Made by a program: the position numbers and the translations under genes | Shown here: in pieces, positions 26,176 to 39,400 of the stretch | Layout of the letters: each line of letters opens with the position of its first letter | How positions within the stretch are numbered: the first letter of the stretch is position 1 | Assembly: GCA_900708905.1 (NCBI GenBank) | Contig: CAADRB010000101.1 | Location: forward strand, 243,190-307,189 | Direction of reading: 5' to 3' | Source of the DNA: Hymenolepis diminuta | Lineage: Eukaryota > Platyhelminthes > Cestoda > Cyclophyllidea > Hymenolepididae | DNA: 64,000 bases | Notes under the pieces: model-generated | Told to the model about the DNA's origin: nothing | What the model saw: the letters and a program-made list of their open reading frames with translations, nothing else | The model's database searches: none

Positions 26176-29100
26176 CTGAAATTAATAAATCGCTTTAGAG
26201 GCTCATAACCTCTATTTTCACCTGACATGGTCCGAATCAGCAGTAGTCATAGCATCGTTTTAGTGATCATATACCTATACTACCTCGGTATTGTAGTATT
26301 ATATTAATCTTAAGGAGAAATTGAAAATGAAATGCTTGTTATTCTGTGCAAGCCTGCGTACTGTGAGCTAGTGAACGATAGAATAGTGATTTAGCGCCTG
26401 ATACGGCGTCTCAAATAACCCTTTAGATAACTTTGCATTTCTCTCTTGTTTAGGGTGCTCAGATTTCATCACCTCAATGGTGCAGCAAGCCCATTTCTTC
26501 AAGCCCTTACTGCTAGGCTAAAATTTACAGTTCGAATGCCTTGGAATATCTCGTTTTTTTTAATACCTCGCTTGCCCATTCGTTTTTAAAAAATTTGAGG
26601 AAAGTTTCAAAAGTTTGGATAATTTGGTTAAACGAATTTTGTTTCATTTCTCATTGTTAAATAATCGAACATTTGCCAATGAGACTGTCTGATAAGGTGG
26701 TATGGTCTAATTGGTCATATATGCATAAATGCGATCAATCTTAAACTCGGTGATCCTTCGTAAACCCAACTAGTGGTTAGTTTGCTAATGAAACAGAATT
26801 GAACATTTAGACAAATTATCTGATAAAGTGTTTTATTATAAAATTTTAAGCTTAAATGCCCTTAAATTGTGTCTGATGCTTTTTAGAATTCAAGCCTCAC
26901 AGGGGCGAAAATTGTTGACTAAATAATCGGTGTTGAATACAAGACCTCGTGAAATATTCTAAGGAGATAAAAACAGTGTTGAAAGTTACTGGAAATCTTA
27001 GAAAATCACCACCTCTTGAAGAATTTATTAAGTTAAAATATATTGTTTCACTGACTGATATTTAAGTTATGAAATAATGAAATTTTTTCCTATCGTATAA
27101 AAAAATATTTTTTCTTGATTTGAGCTACCCACAATCACAACATGGATGTATTTTAAATATAGAGATTTTACATTCCAATTAACTTGAGTGAGCTCTGTTA
27201 TGTTTATATAATGCAATTCACTTCGCCCCAATCAGGAATCTCAGACCAAGTGAAGTACCTTCATTCTCTTCAAGATAAATATCACGATTAACTTACTTTA
27301 GCTGTGAGTTCAGGTATGGTTTTTGTCATGATTAAAGTTTATTCCGTTCGATATATACTTAGGATCACTAACTATACTGAGGGATAGTTAAAAGATACTT
27401 TTCTAGATCCCTTTAAAAATTTTAAAATAGAAATTTAATGTCTTTTGCATTAATACGAGATTACGCATTAACAATAAGAGTACGGTTGAATGCATTATTG
27501 AATTCATGATAACTCTTTTTGTCTCGCTATTAGAAAAATTGTATTTAGATCGGCTGACCGAAAATCCAAAGTAATAAACTGGGTAAAGAGCCCTGAACAT
27601 CGCGGACATGAGTTCATTCCATTTGGCGAATAACAAATCCCCAAATTTGGGTGTAAAAGTGAACACTCTGAATCCGAAGATTATTTTTCGTAAGACTCTT
27701 TTGATTCCTTGGATTTATTTTCTACTTCTTCCAGATCTCTTTACCCTAACCCGTATTGATCTGTTTTATCATGTCCAGGTGCTTTCGCAGAATGCAGAAA
27801 CTGACATTTTCCCTTTCATGGATAATAAAGTGAATATTTTATGATTAAAATGGAAGGATTAAAGGAATTTTGCCCTCAAAATGGTCTCACCGGGATATAT
27901 ATATAAAAGAAAAACAAAGGAAAGTTTCTTAGCCAGTAAGGGTCTATTATTACGAGGAAAAACACCTTTAGGAAAGTTGGAGAAAACAGGAAAAGGAGGT
28001 AGTAAATATAAGTACAAAAGAGTACCTTGCCCACCGATGAGTGTGTATGTGTGGGTTATAGTCTCACTTGTTTGAGTGTTGTCATGCCAACCGGCACACT
28101 TCTGAACGCCTGCCATTGCTATTGTTCTCGTCTCATTCCTCCCCCTCCCAACCGCTTTGCCTCTGCAAGATGCCTACTACGCAATGTCTACACGTGACAT
28201 TTACTCCAAGTCCATGTAATTATCTACTCAGATCAATTCCATTTGTTCTAAACTCAATTGCCCATAAACTGAGAAAAAGTGCTGACTGCATTACATTATC
28301 TATTTGAATTCAAATAATAATAATAATATAGTTAAGTCCTTTCAGAGAATTATCTAAAATATTTAAGGATTCATTAATTTAAATACCTTTTCATACATAT
28401 AAATTTCGGTCTTGAAAAGTGAAGATTTACCTCGAACTCAAGTAATGCCTAGTCTCCCCTTGTTCATAAATCCACCAAGTATTACGATATTTAAATTTGT
28501 TACAGTTGATTTTATGTTAATATGAAAAACGTTTGATATAGATTTCTCATGAACGACGATGTACGTTTTTATTATCACAGTTTTCACATACCTGATCTAT
28601 TTTCTCTTGAACGAAGAACAAATGTGGATCTCAAAAACTAAAAGTTAAAATTTATTTAGTAATATTGATTTAATTCATGTTAATAGCAAATTATGTTTAT
28701 GTTTCCGCTTTTGCTTGAACTGTTTTCAACTCTTCAGTTGGAGAATATAGATAAGTGATTTGAACCCGTCGCCTTCTCGATGGCTCAGATTTCGCCTATA
28801 AAATCCGACGACTCGTTGGTTACGGTCACTCGATTCTCGTGTTCTCATTCCTCACCTTATTCTTCTTTCTCTTTTTCTCTCTTTTCCCTCTCATGTTCAC
28901 TCTCAATGCTTAATCGTTACAGTTTTATAAATTCTTCTTTAACCTCGGATTAATTTTCAGGTACTTTGGTTGACTGTTGTTAGTTGAAAGCTTTTACTAC
29001 AGTTCAACACGTTCACCAATCGTGGTTGTAAAAATAACCATGCTTTTAAGATCAAATTCTGCCATTTTTGGCTCATTTTCTGCAGTATCGATCAGACTGT

Positions 29101-29857
29101 TGATCAACAAAATCTCAATATTAATATTTTCTTGTGAATGGACATAGCCATTTAAACTACCAGGAGAATCCAAATTGGCCAAAAATTATTCATGTAAGCA
29201 GGCTTAATGGATTCGAATGGGAGAAAGGACATTTCCATAGCAACAAGTAAATATGAGGGAGAAATAGTTGAGTGGACAATGACGCAAAGTTGTTTTTCGG
29301 TGGTGAAGCATAGGTGACCAATCGTCAACCTCATTGTAAGTAGTTGAGGTAATGAACAATAACCCGTCAGTACCTCCTCTGGGCGTAGACTACTGACTCA
29401 GTGTTGTCTCAAGTATTATTCCGCCCTTCTCAGTAAAAGTTGAAACAATTCATCATTTTTTATAGGGAACAGGGAGCTAAATAAATTGTCATAAACTGTC
29501 TAACAGTGAAGGGAACTATTTAAGTACTTAGTAAATAGAAACGAGCTGGTTTACCCTGATTTGCACTAGTTATAAATCTTAGCTCATGTTACCTAACCAC
29601 TACGTATTTATACAGAGGAGAGTAGTACTACCATCTAGTCTTGCATTTGTACGCCTTCTTCTTTATTAAAACGAGGCAGAACTAGTTTGTGGAAAAGATA
29701 ATTATGAAAATTCATTAAGAAGAAAATGAGCCAAAATCTGAACAGAGAAATCTGCTGTTTGATACTGACACTGTAACTGATTATCAAATGGACCAAATGG
29801 ACCTTTACCAAATGCCTCAATGGTGACAAGAGACTCTGACTGGAAAGCCAAAATGTT
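26176..29857. other. Gene-poor region
   Basis: No supported gene. A CT-rich tract occurs near 28840-28900. A B-box-like GGTTCAAATC on the minus strand near 28760 has no matching tRNA fold. Confidence 0.45.
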
Positions 29858-30405
29858 NNNNNNNNNNNNNNNNNNNNNNNNNNNNNNNNNNNNNNNNNNN
29901 NNNNNNNNNNNNNNNNNNNNNNNNNNNNNNNNNNNNNNNNNNNNNNNNNNNNNNNNNNNNNNNNNNNNNNNNNNNNNNNNNNNNNNNNNNNNNNNNNNNN
30001 NNNNNNNNNNNNNNNNNNNNNNNNNNNNNNNNNNNNNNNNNNNNNNNNNNNNNNNNNNNNNNNNNNNNNNNNNNNNNNNNNNNNNNNNNNNNNNNNNNNN
30101 NNNNNNNNNNNNNNNNNNNNNNNNNNNNNNNNNNNNNNNNNNNNNNNNNNNNNNNNNNNNNNNNNNNNNNNNNNNNNNNNNNNNNNNNNNNNNNNNNNNN
30201 NNNNNNNNNNNNNNNNNNNNNNNNNNNNNNNNNNNNNNNNNNNNNNNNNNNNNNNNNNNNNNNNNNNNNNNNNNNNNNNNNNNNNNNNNNNNNNNNNNNN
30301 NNNNNNNNNNNNNNNNNNNNNNNNNNNNNNNNNNNNNNNNNNNNNNNNNNNNNNNNNNNNNNNNNNNNNNNNNNNNNNNNNNNNNNNNNNNNNNNNNNNN
30401 NNNNN
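29858..30405. other. Assembly gap (548 N)
   Basis: Unknown bases. The right flank (about 30406-30470) is GC-richer than its surroundings, which suggests the edge of a repeat that broke the assembly. Confidence 0.95.
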
Positions 30406-33400
30406 AGGGTGGTAGAATTCGAGCCTTTCACCGGGGAGGCTTCATGATGCTTCTCTTTACCCAAGATGAGTGTTGGAATAGCATAAATAAATGGTCTTGG
30501 GAATTAATATTCAACTCGAAATAAGGGGAAAACCCATAGAAATGAATTCCCTTATTGCTGTTTTATTTATAAACTTCTTGAATTTTACAACATCCGAATT
30601 TTCCTTTTGAATAAATGGAAATCAGCATTGATTTAGAGCTAAAATATTAATCGAATAAGTGTTAATTGATTAAATTTCTTTTGAATTTGGGTATAATTTT
30701 CCAAAGAATCGCCATTTAAATATGGATGGAGGCACCTCCATTGCCTTGTGAGGCGATTGTGGTTTTAATGAAAACTCATGAAAAACCAGATTCTCTCCAC
30801 ACAATCTTCGATGAAAATAACTGTTCGGGTTTCTCCATCCGTATCGATATAAATACTCCATCCCAATCTAATTGACTCCTATACCTGTTTTGTCATAGAA
30901 TTGCCGAAATATATACAGTCTCGTTCATGTAATATTTTTATCATATGGTTGTGGAATACTTCTATACGCTTATAAAATTCTTTAAATATTTTTAGATGGA
31001 TCATCAAAATGTCTGCGTACATCATACCTGAAAAACATTTAAAGCACTTGCTAAAAGGTAAATGGTCGGTCTGTTTTTTGATGGGGTATCTTTTAAAGTT
31101 CTCGTTAGGTAAGATTAAAGATATCGACCTTCTCCGATTGATCAGTCACCTCAAAACCCCAAAACCAATTCCTACCTACTTGAAAATTAGCTTTAAAATT
31201 ATAAGCCGGTAAAGATTTCTAGGTTGAATTTCCCCTGCTTCCTATCTAAAAGTAGCAAATACAGTGAAGATGAAAACTAAGCGATATAATCTCGAATTTT
31301 GATTTCAATTTCCGTTAATGAGAGCGTCATATGATAACATCATCAATTTCCTATGACCAGGCTCCGGCGTTCAAAATATAAATTATTTCCCCTCAAAAGA
31401 CTTGATTATTGTTTTCCTAAAAGTTGGTTACCAGGACGACGGAGACTGGCATGTCTACGTTGACGAAACAGCCAACTGGCCAGTTGGGCGTCAACTCAAT
31501 GACTCAGTGCCGAACGGAAACCCGCTCATGTGCACGCCATCAAATCTCCTCTCCCGCGATTGCTTGGCTAATGACCTTGAATTAAGATTGTGCACGCTCT
31601 TATTGGTCAGGTTGAGGCCAGTTGCCAACCCTTGTCATCGGTGAGTTTAAGCATGCTGTAATCCAGGTCATCTAATGTGAATGAAAAATATTTTATGGAA
31701 GTTATATTTATAATCAACGTGATTAGAACTGCTCAAAACTTAATCTAAAATTGGGATTTCTGTTTTAATTTTAACACTTTATTCCGCTTAAAAATAAGAC
31801 ACTTATCGTATTCATATTTATCTGACGTTTTTTTATTAAGTTAAAAATTGCTTATTCGTTATATTAAAATTAACAACTTAATGAAACATTCCCGTCACAT
31901 CAGTTCCTCCGTGCAACTGTTTTATCGTAATTTTATTACTCAAAGGTAAGTCAAAAAGGTCACGTTTTTTTGATCGTGGAGAGACACCTACACGCACTGG
32001 ACAGGTCAATATTCCGATCAGGGCTCACGGAAATTTGAGTAAAATTAGAGGATAAAGTTCAGGAATCAGAAGTCTTGCATCATTTGAATTTTGGATTCCC
32101 CAGGTTTTCCAATTACTAGTCAACTGATACGGTCTATCCCATTATGTGCAAATGTTCCACGTGCTAGGATTTCTAAGTGAGTTCATTTCCGCAATATTCA
32201 GGGAATTGAGTTCTTGGCCATAGCTTCTTTAAACCAAGAGCAGTTAGTTGATGCCAACTTTACTTTAGCTCATTAAAAATGAACTCTAAAACATATTGCA
32301 AAAAATATTACTTTTATCTTAGTATTCAATGTAAAATTTGCGTTACAGGGACTTTATTTATTTATTATCTTAAGATCATTATTGTTTGTCATTATTATTC
32401 ATCATGAGTGAACGCAGATTACGGAGCTGTGTTAGCTTAAAAGGCTTAACTATCTCATCTCTGCTATGGTAAGTCGTTGAATATCACGCAAGATCATTTT
32501 CCCTTCTCAACCGTTGGGATAAAGATGAATTGAAGCAGCAAGACCGGCCCTTCTTGATTAAAAATCCGGTCCATGAGGATTGGACATCGAAGACAAGCAT
32601 TTACTGCAAGTCAAGGAATCTGAAAATCAAATTAAGTAAGACCCTTTGATGCCTTGGGATCGTTTTGATCCCTCCCCATTATTGTTAAATGAACTTTCTG
32701 TAAGGCTATTGCAGTTGCTTTCCACAATTAATATTTATTAATTTTTTAGTACTACTCTGAGCAATAATAATGATAATAATAACTGCACTCCAACAGTAAT
32801 CAATGATAATACCTAATATTTTCAGGCAGCATCCGAAAACCCATTTAGAAAGTGACAAAAGAATTTGTCAATAGTGCTATCTTGCTTTCAAAACTGCAAA
32901 GATGGGATTAATAAGTCCGAAACACATATCTAGCTCCTAATGATAATTCTGATATTTGAATCTTTCCCCACAGGAATTCCACTAGCAATTATGCAGCTGA
33001 TATTTGTGTGCTACTTAAATGTTTTAGTAGGTAGTGATAGCCCACCCAATTAGCACGCTTGGACTTCAGAAGCTCTCGATGTTTTTGTCAAGCGCTCCAA
33101 TTGAATTAATAATAGGAAGAAAAACGGAATTTTTACAGTTATAGGGATGTGCATTTGTATTTGGTAACCGTGGCGACTTTTTATATCACATTAGAAAGCT
33201 ATCGTCACTGATGGCCTTGGTTTCAGCATACCAGCCCAGAAACTTAGTTATAGGGAAGAAGACGAAATGAAATGAAAGAGGTTTGAATAGACGAATTGCG
33301 GATACAGTGAAAATTAGGAAATGGTGTGAAACACATTGGTCCCCACAGATATACATTCTAGGATAATACAAATTAAGTGGCATATTTTTCTATTCTCCTG

Positions 33401-34659
33401 AGTAAGAATTTGATGATTCAATCGATAGAAACTGCATTGTGAGAAGGAAATGCCTCAAGCCATTGCTTAAACAACTACCAAGGTGGTTAGATGACGACAC
33501 GTACCCTTGCCGAAACATACACGACACATGGAGTGAATCAATGAAGAAGCCGAACTAGGAAATCAGTATAGTCATTGGCTATATTAGAATACATAGTCTG
33601 TGGTCGCTATGTGCCTAAATCTTTCGGATTGATCCTCCTATTTTGGTACTTATCTTACAGTAGCTGATACATCCTTAAGTTATCTGGTTATGTTGTTAGT
33701 ACTCTTTCAGATCCAGCTCTGTGGTTCGTCTTGAGAGATAATAAGTAGGGGTAGGTTGGTAATGGCACCATATGAGTTACTGCGGTCCATGCTCTTAAAT
33801 AGTATTCCAAGCGCTAAATCGTGTGTGCATCTTACCCAAGATGTTAAATCCTCACTTTCACGCGACCTGGACAGTAATATTAGTCTCTATTACACCAAAA
33901 ACGGAGACTGATGCCGAAAGAGGGCCTTGGAAAGAATTAACCAACCATTTCTGCAATTGAATATTATTTAGCTTGACGCATTAAAAACATGTATCATGTC
34001 TCTTGGGAAGAGTAGTGGAGAAACTTTACAGTACTCGATGTGAATATCTTGATCGAGAAAATTAGAAGATCATTTTTTTGAACTTGATACTTTTATATGG
34101 AAGAAAACGATATTTTCCAGAAGCAGTTTTTTATTTAATTCTTTCCCCATCACTGATTTTCACTTCTTCAATTCCTTACAGGTATAAAAAGGGCGCACTA
34201 CAAGAATACACTAATATTACGAAGTATGTGTTCTCTTAATATTTGAGTTTGCTTGGTCGTATTTGTAACTAGTACGACTACTTAGGGAACCTAATTGTCG
34301 GCTACTTATAAGAGCGGATTGTATCATTACCTTCAACTACATCTTGTGAGAGTTTCTTCACATATTAGTCCAGTGTCCAAGAGCAGAAAAAATCTGGTTA
34401 ATTTAAGTTGGTTAATAAGAGCGATGAAGAAAATTTTAAGAATTGTGTTGCCTGAAGGAAGCGAAATAACACCACCAGCATCGCAAAATAGAAATGATAT
34501 TTTTCTGTTGGTATCAAAATAGAGATCCCAGTACACAGTTTAACTTGCCACATTTTGCCAAATTTTGCTCCTACCGATCGATTGGGTATTCACCTTAGAA
34601 CATCTTTCCCCGTATTACAACAATCCGCTCCGGCAGCAGAATTTAGAGGTCAATTTTGA
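30406..34659. other. Gene-poor region with one GC-richer island
   Basis: Apart from the island at about 31430-31650 (listed separately), this stretch is AT-rich and I see no gene in it. Confidence 0.45.
31430..31650 (+). other. GC-richer island with open frame and 16-bp palindrome
   Basis: About 220 bases markedly richer in GC and CG than the flanks. The plus strand stays open from an AG near 31400 to a GTGAGT donor at about 31640. Near 31472-31487 is the perfect palindrome CCAACTGGCCAGTTGG, and a related GGCCAGTTGCC lies at 31615-31625. The translated frame resembles no family I know. It could be an exon, a promoter or CpG-type island, or a repeat fragment. Confidence 0.3.
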
Positions 34660-34878
34660 TTACAGCTTGAGAGGGGACGCGGCTATAGTGTGGGCGACCC
34701 TGTATATGCTCTCGACTACTACTCAAATCACCAATGGACATCTGCCATTATCATCGAACCGTATGGCGATAATTTCTACGATATTGAGAGTAGAAAGGAT
34801 ATTTGGGAACGAGATCGGATTACGTTCTCTCCATTAAAGCAATTTTTCTCGCGAACAGCCTGTGGACTCCCGATGTAG
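34660..34878 (+). mobile_element. Decayed Ty3/gypsy pol fragment (integrase C-terminal end)
   Basis: An open stretch contains YSVGDPVYALDYY, then QWTSAIIIEPYG, NFYDIE and DIWERDRI. This is the order seen in the GPY/F-like tail of gypsy integrases: V-G-D-x-V-[YW], then W-x-x-x-x-I, then Y-x-[IV], then W-x-R-x-x-x-[IL]. The frame is closed by a stop just upstream at 34657, and no reverse transcriptase or RNase H is found before it, so only a relic remains. The match is by pattern alone. Confidence 0.5.
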
Positions 34879-35977
34879 TGTAATGAAGCGAAATAGGCGA
34901 ACAAGATACTAAAGAATTTTGAAATATTAATCTCTTGGTGTAGGTAGAAATCAATATTTATTGTTAATCCACAACATTCATCTAAAGATCACAAGTATAA
35001 AATCCTAGACTAGCAACTTATAGAAGGCTAGGTGATTAATTATTCACATGTGACCACCTTAGAAAGCTTATTTAAATGTAGAAAGAAGTGGATTGTCTAT
35101 TAAAGTGAAGATGAATTCGATCGCATCTGTAGGGATTTAAAATGTCGTCCAGATTAAGTGATTTCGGTCCACCACAAATCAGTGCGTTTGATTAAAGCCA
35201 AATTGTAATTTTCAAATCCATTTTTTGAATTCTACAAAATATGTATAAAAAGACATCTCCCATAGAATCATTGGCTGATATATCCAAACTCTTACGCGGC
35301 TATGAGCTTACCTGGTTAAAGGTCTTATGAAATATCCAAAATGGACCTTGTTTTTCACAGTCCATTTTATAAAGACTTTCCTACTCTTTCACTTCATCAA
35401 AACTAAATCAAGGTAAAGAATGTTAGGCGCAATTAGCGTTCGTTTTTATAATTTTTCCCATTCTTTATTTAATAGGTGGAGAAGCATACTTTATTAGGGC
35501 TCTCATAATGATTAATGATTAATCGATCAGACATGACAAAGCAAAATAACTACAAAAATTCTATAACAGAAAATCAAAAACAAGTATCTACAAAATAACT
35601 CAAAAAGGGAAGAAGGTGGACGTTGGGCACAAAAATATACTCCATCTGAATCCTGAATCCGCTTGTTATTTTACTTTGACGCAGACTTGTAGTTCACAAA
35701 ATTTAAGTTTTCGGAGTTTTTTATGAAAACTTCTCTATACTTTTTAGTTCTTGGAGGGCTAGCTAATGCTCTGTCCCCTAGATATCTCTACTATTGAAGA
35801 GGACGATGGGCGATTTGAAATATTCGATAAACACTTTGAAGGATGAATCTTTCTTCTCCATACTATTTATCTTACATACTCACTAATCATCACCAAAAAT
35901 TTGATTATCTTGTCTTTATAGTAATGTCTGTAAACTTTTAACCTTTCCTGGCCCAAGCACTCCATAGACAAACATCG

Positions 35978-36376
35978 TGTGTTCTCAGCTGGCCTATTTC
36001 TCATCAATCGGAAAAGGTAAGCATACCTCAGACGATAGTGGCCGACACCGCTTAGTCGGCCCTGCTATTAACCAGTCTTGTCTGCACTGGCCCTTCCTTT
36101 TCCTACAATCATCTCGACCGATTAATGCTCGCATACAATTATATCCTTATGCGTGTCCTCACCCAAAGTGTCGATTATAAATAGCCTCCATCAGACACAC
36201 ACACGACACACCAAGGGACCCTAGCTCGTCCAACACCTCTTCCATAGCTCAGTCCTTCTCCTCCAATTCCCTATTTTCCCTTGAGATTCTGTACTGAGCT
36301 TTGTTCAATACAACCTGGTNNACGCAATCCTTGGTGTTCTTTTTCTTTCATTTACTGTTAGCCATCTGCCGCTACA
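35978..36376 (+). mobile_element. LTR-like block (probable solo or 5' LTR)
   Basis: About 400 bases beginning TGTG and ending TACA, with a TATAAATA box at 36176-36183 and a pyrimidine-rich stretch after it, all typical of a long terminal repeat. It is GC-richer than the flanks. It is followed two bases later by TTGGTGACCCT, as expected for a primer-binding site. No second copy lies in the window, and target-site duplications cannot be defined because the inner end continues into other sequence. Two unknown bases sit at 36320-36321. Confidence 0.45.
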
Positions 36377-36379
36377 AAT

Positions 36380-36433
36380 TGGTGACCCTCAACAATCTGG
36401 TGACCCTCTACAAACTGGTGACCCTGCCACTAC
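36380..36433 (+). repeat. Three tandem 18-bp units starting TGGTGACCCT
   Basis: TGGTGACCCT occurs at 36380, 36398 and 36416, exactly 18 bases apart. The first copy sits where a retrotransposon primer-binding site should be (TGG pairs with the CCA end of a tRNA). Read as protein, the units give GDP-x-x-x repeats. Confidence 0.6.
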
Positions 36434-39400
36434 AACTTCAACAAATTGTTCCCCAATAACATATTACGATAAATAGATTGATAGAAACAGCACTGTGGGA
36501 ATGAAATGCTATAGACGAATACATATCTCGATCAACTGAAATGATGAACGAAAATTCGAACTCTAAAACCTAAAAGCATTTTAAACAGAAAATATTTACA
36601 GATTTTGCGTTTGACTAAAAGGCATATAGATTTGTACAAATTGAATATTGGAATTCAAGCGATTGAAATATTCAGAAATTGATCTTCAATTAGATTAGAT
36701 AAAATGTGACAAAACAAAATATTCTTAAAGCATTCTAACTAGTTTTCAAGAAAATCAAATTGAAATTTATAACTTGGGGGTTGGGAATCAGTGTATAGTC
36801 TCTCTGGCTTCTAGTCTGCGAAAGATTTCTTGTACAACTATGCTTACATCATAGTGGGGTAGGGCTAGAGGTTCATCAAGTGGCTGCGGGAATTAAGGAA
36901 AGGCGCACGATCAAGAAGGGATAAGGCTTCAGCAGGAAGTTGGTGGATAAAAGAGGTCTAGAAATGGTGTATGTAAGTGGACATAGGGTCTGTCAGTGTG
37001 AGCTTGTCAGCAGAATTTGAGGATGGGAGTTGATGCCGTTGAGACTCGTTATAATGTAGAAGAATCATAAGTAAAGGATGGAATTACGGATAGGTTTTAT
37101 AGCTATAGGATTATCAGACACATTTGGAACTCTGTAAAAAAACACATTAGAGAGCTGGGGTCAAAGTTTACGTAAGATGATAAACGAGTTAATAAGGACG
37201 ATTGAGATCTGGCAACGACCTGAGTATCAATGGCAGTTTGGTGAACATGGGGCCTATCGTAATTTTAATTCCGTCTATTGATAAGAAATGGTCTTGGTTA
37301 TTGGCAGGTCGTCAGAAATACGAACTTATTATAATTAAATCAAACTCGAATTGGACGAAATATGTTTTAATGAGCATATACATAATTATGGCCGTTTCTG
37401 GACTGTAATCTGCAGAAAGAATAATAGTGGAAGTAAGTTCTGCCTTGAGTATTCACCTCTCCTCATATAGGGCCTATTTAGTAAGTCGCCAATAATGACA
37501 AGAAAATGCCCATGCATCTTCTCCAATCTGAGCTGCGTAATGACCTCAAGGAGATTGGAAATTTCAAATCCTTCTACGCTCTTCCCCGAATTGAATGCGT
37601 CCACTTCTTGGTTGACTTTAGTAAGGTACTCAAATTTATAATTTCAGGGGAAATCACTATTAGTAGTTAATACGCCTATCCATTCCTGTTTGAGAGACAA
37701 AGCCAGTATTTTAATCGATGAGTTGTGTCATCGAAACAGCACGTGATTTCAGCCTTTCTACCGAATGAAAATGTCAGCATTGAGAAAATTTCCCATTATT
37801 GATTTTGGCTATTGAAGATAAGATTCTAAGGCACAATTCAAAGACGTGAACACTAACAAACCCATCGTCAATTCCAAGTGTATATCCGAAAAGCATGTTG
37901 AACACAAAATATTCACATGTTTAGCTTTCTACTTAAAGGTGTATATATTTGTACCAATCGAATATTGGAGTGCAAGTGACTGAAATAGTCTTAAATTGAC
38001 CTGAATTTAAGGTGACAAAACGGAATATTCGAAATGTGCTTCTAATTTGTCTTCTTGAATATCAAATCAAGACGAACCGATTGCTACCAATTTTGGTACA
38101 TTGATTTGATAAACCACAATTACGGGAATATTACTTAAAACATCAGAAAGGTATCCTGTATTCAAGACAAGTTGAAATTGAGTTCCGACACAAGAGATAG
38201 TAGTACTAGCGATAGAGATTGTTTGTATAAGAAAATGTTAAATTGTTTCGTTTTACAAGCAGTGAAAACACTGAATTACATAAAATGATGCAAATTAAGT
38301 ATGACCAGGAGACAATTGGTGCATTATAACAGAACAATAAGAAACCAGAAAAGTAAAAAAATTCAAAACCGTACGGTATTTATCATCAATAAAAGGGCTA
38401 AAGTCCAGTTGCCGCCAATTGTCATCGGAAAGCATTCAGGGCAGATGTAAGAACATGGGTCCTTGCTGGAAATTTATAAGAGCACATTGTGAGAAAGTTG
38501 ACAGCAGGAAATAGATGAAATAATTGCACTTATATTCATCTTATTGATTACGAAATTGACATTACATTTGATATTAATATGTGCAAAAAGCAATATCTTG
38601 TGTGAAAATTGCTGAATTATTTACATAGCGTGGAGTTCAAACTTAGTGCAGTTGTAATGGTAGTTGAAATACGGCATTTGAATACGTCTTGGCTTCTGCC
38701 TTTTATGCCGATACTGGATATTCTGACATTGTGACAACTTTTGCCATTGATTTTTCTGGAGGACATTACATCCCGCGGCACAAATGAAAGCCAAGTGGTG
38801 AGCACTCAGCTGCAGTCGATGCTCTGTCCCATTACCGGATAAAATCTGAACAGACTGTGATCTGACTCACGCTTACCTTCAAGGGCGGATGAAAAAGTAA
38901 TAACTTAAATTGTTTCAGTAGATCGACGTACTCTCTCCTTGGTGTAAAATGACAAAAATGAATCTTCTTGAATCACCGATGAGGGGGTTAGAATGTTTTG
39001 GGCAATATCTTCTGCACTTGTGACGAAGTCAAATGTTGATGCATAGTATGGCAAACTGAATCCCCTTTTTTGAAAATATACTCAAGTTGATGCTTTCCGT
39101 TTAACGAATTAATACCTATAATGTCCCGAATTCATCATCCGTTTATTTTGATCCTCCCCCTCATTTCATACCTTACTGAACTAGTGTGTTATTTGCATTT
39201 TTAAGAAATTTCTCACCTGGTTAAAAGTTGTGCACATTTTTCGTCATGCTATGAGCAACAGTAATATTAATAAAGGCGTCTAAAACAAATGTTGTCTGTT
39301 ACCTAGATTGAGAATCAGGATTTTTGCTGACAGGTGACAGAAAATTCAAAGATCACACTTGCGGAGTTTTTGTTTCGTTATCGGATATTTGTTCCCACAC

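Noticed and set aside
27881..28307. Two overlapping plus-strand open frames of 64 and 79 codons
   Set aside because: No domain, low complexity (Lys/Gly, then Ser/Pro/His) and no splice or promoter evidence.
28750..28800. B-box-like GGTTCAAATC on the minus strand
   Set aside because: No A box at proper spacing and no cloverleaf can be formed.
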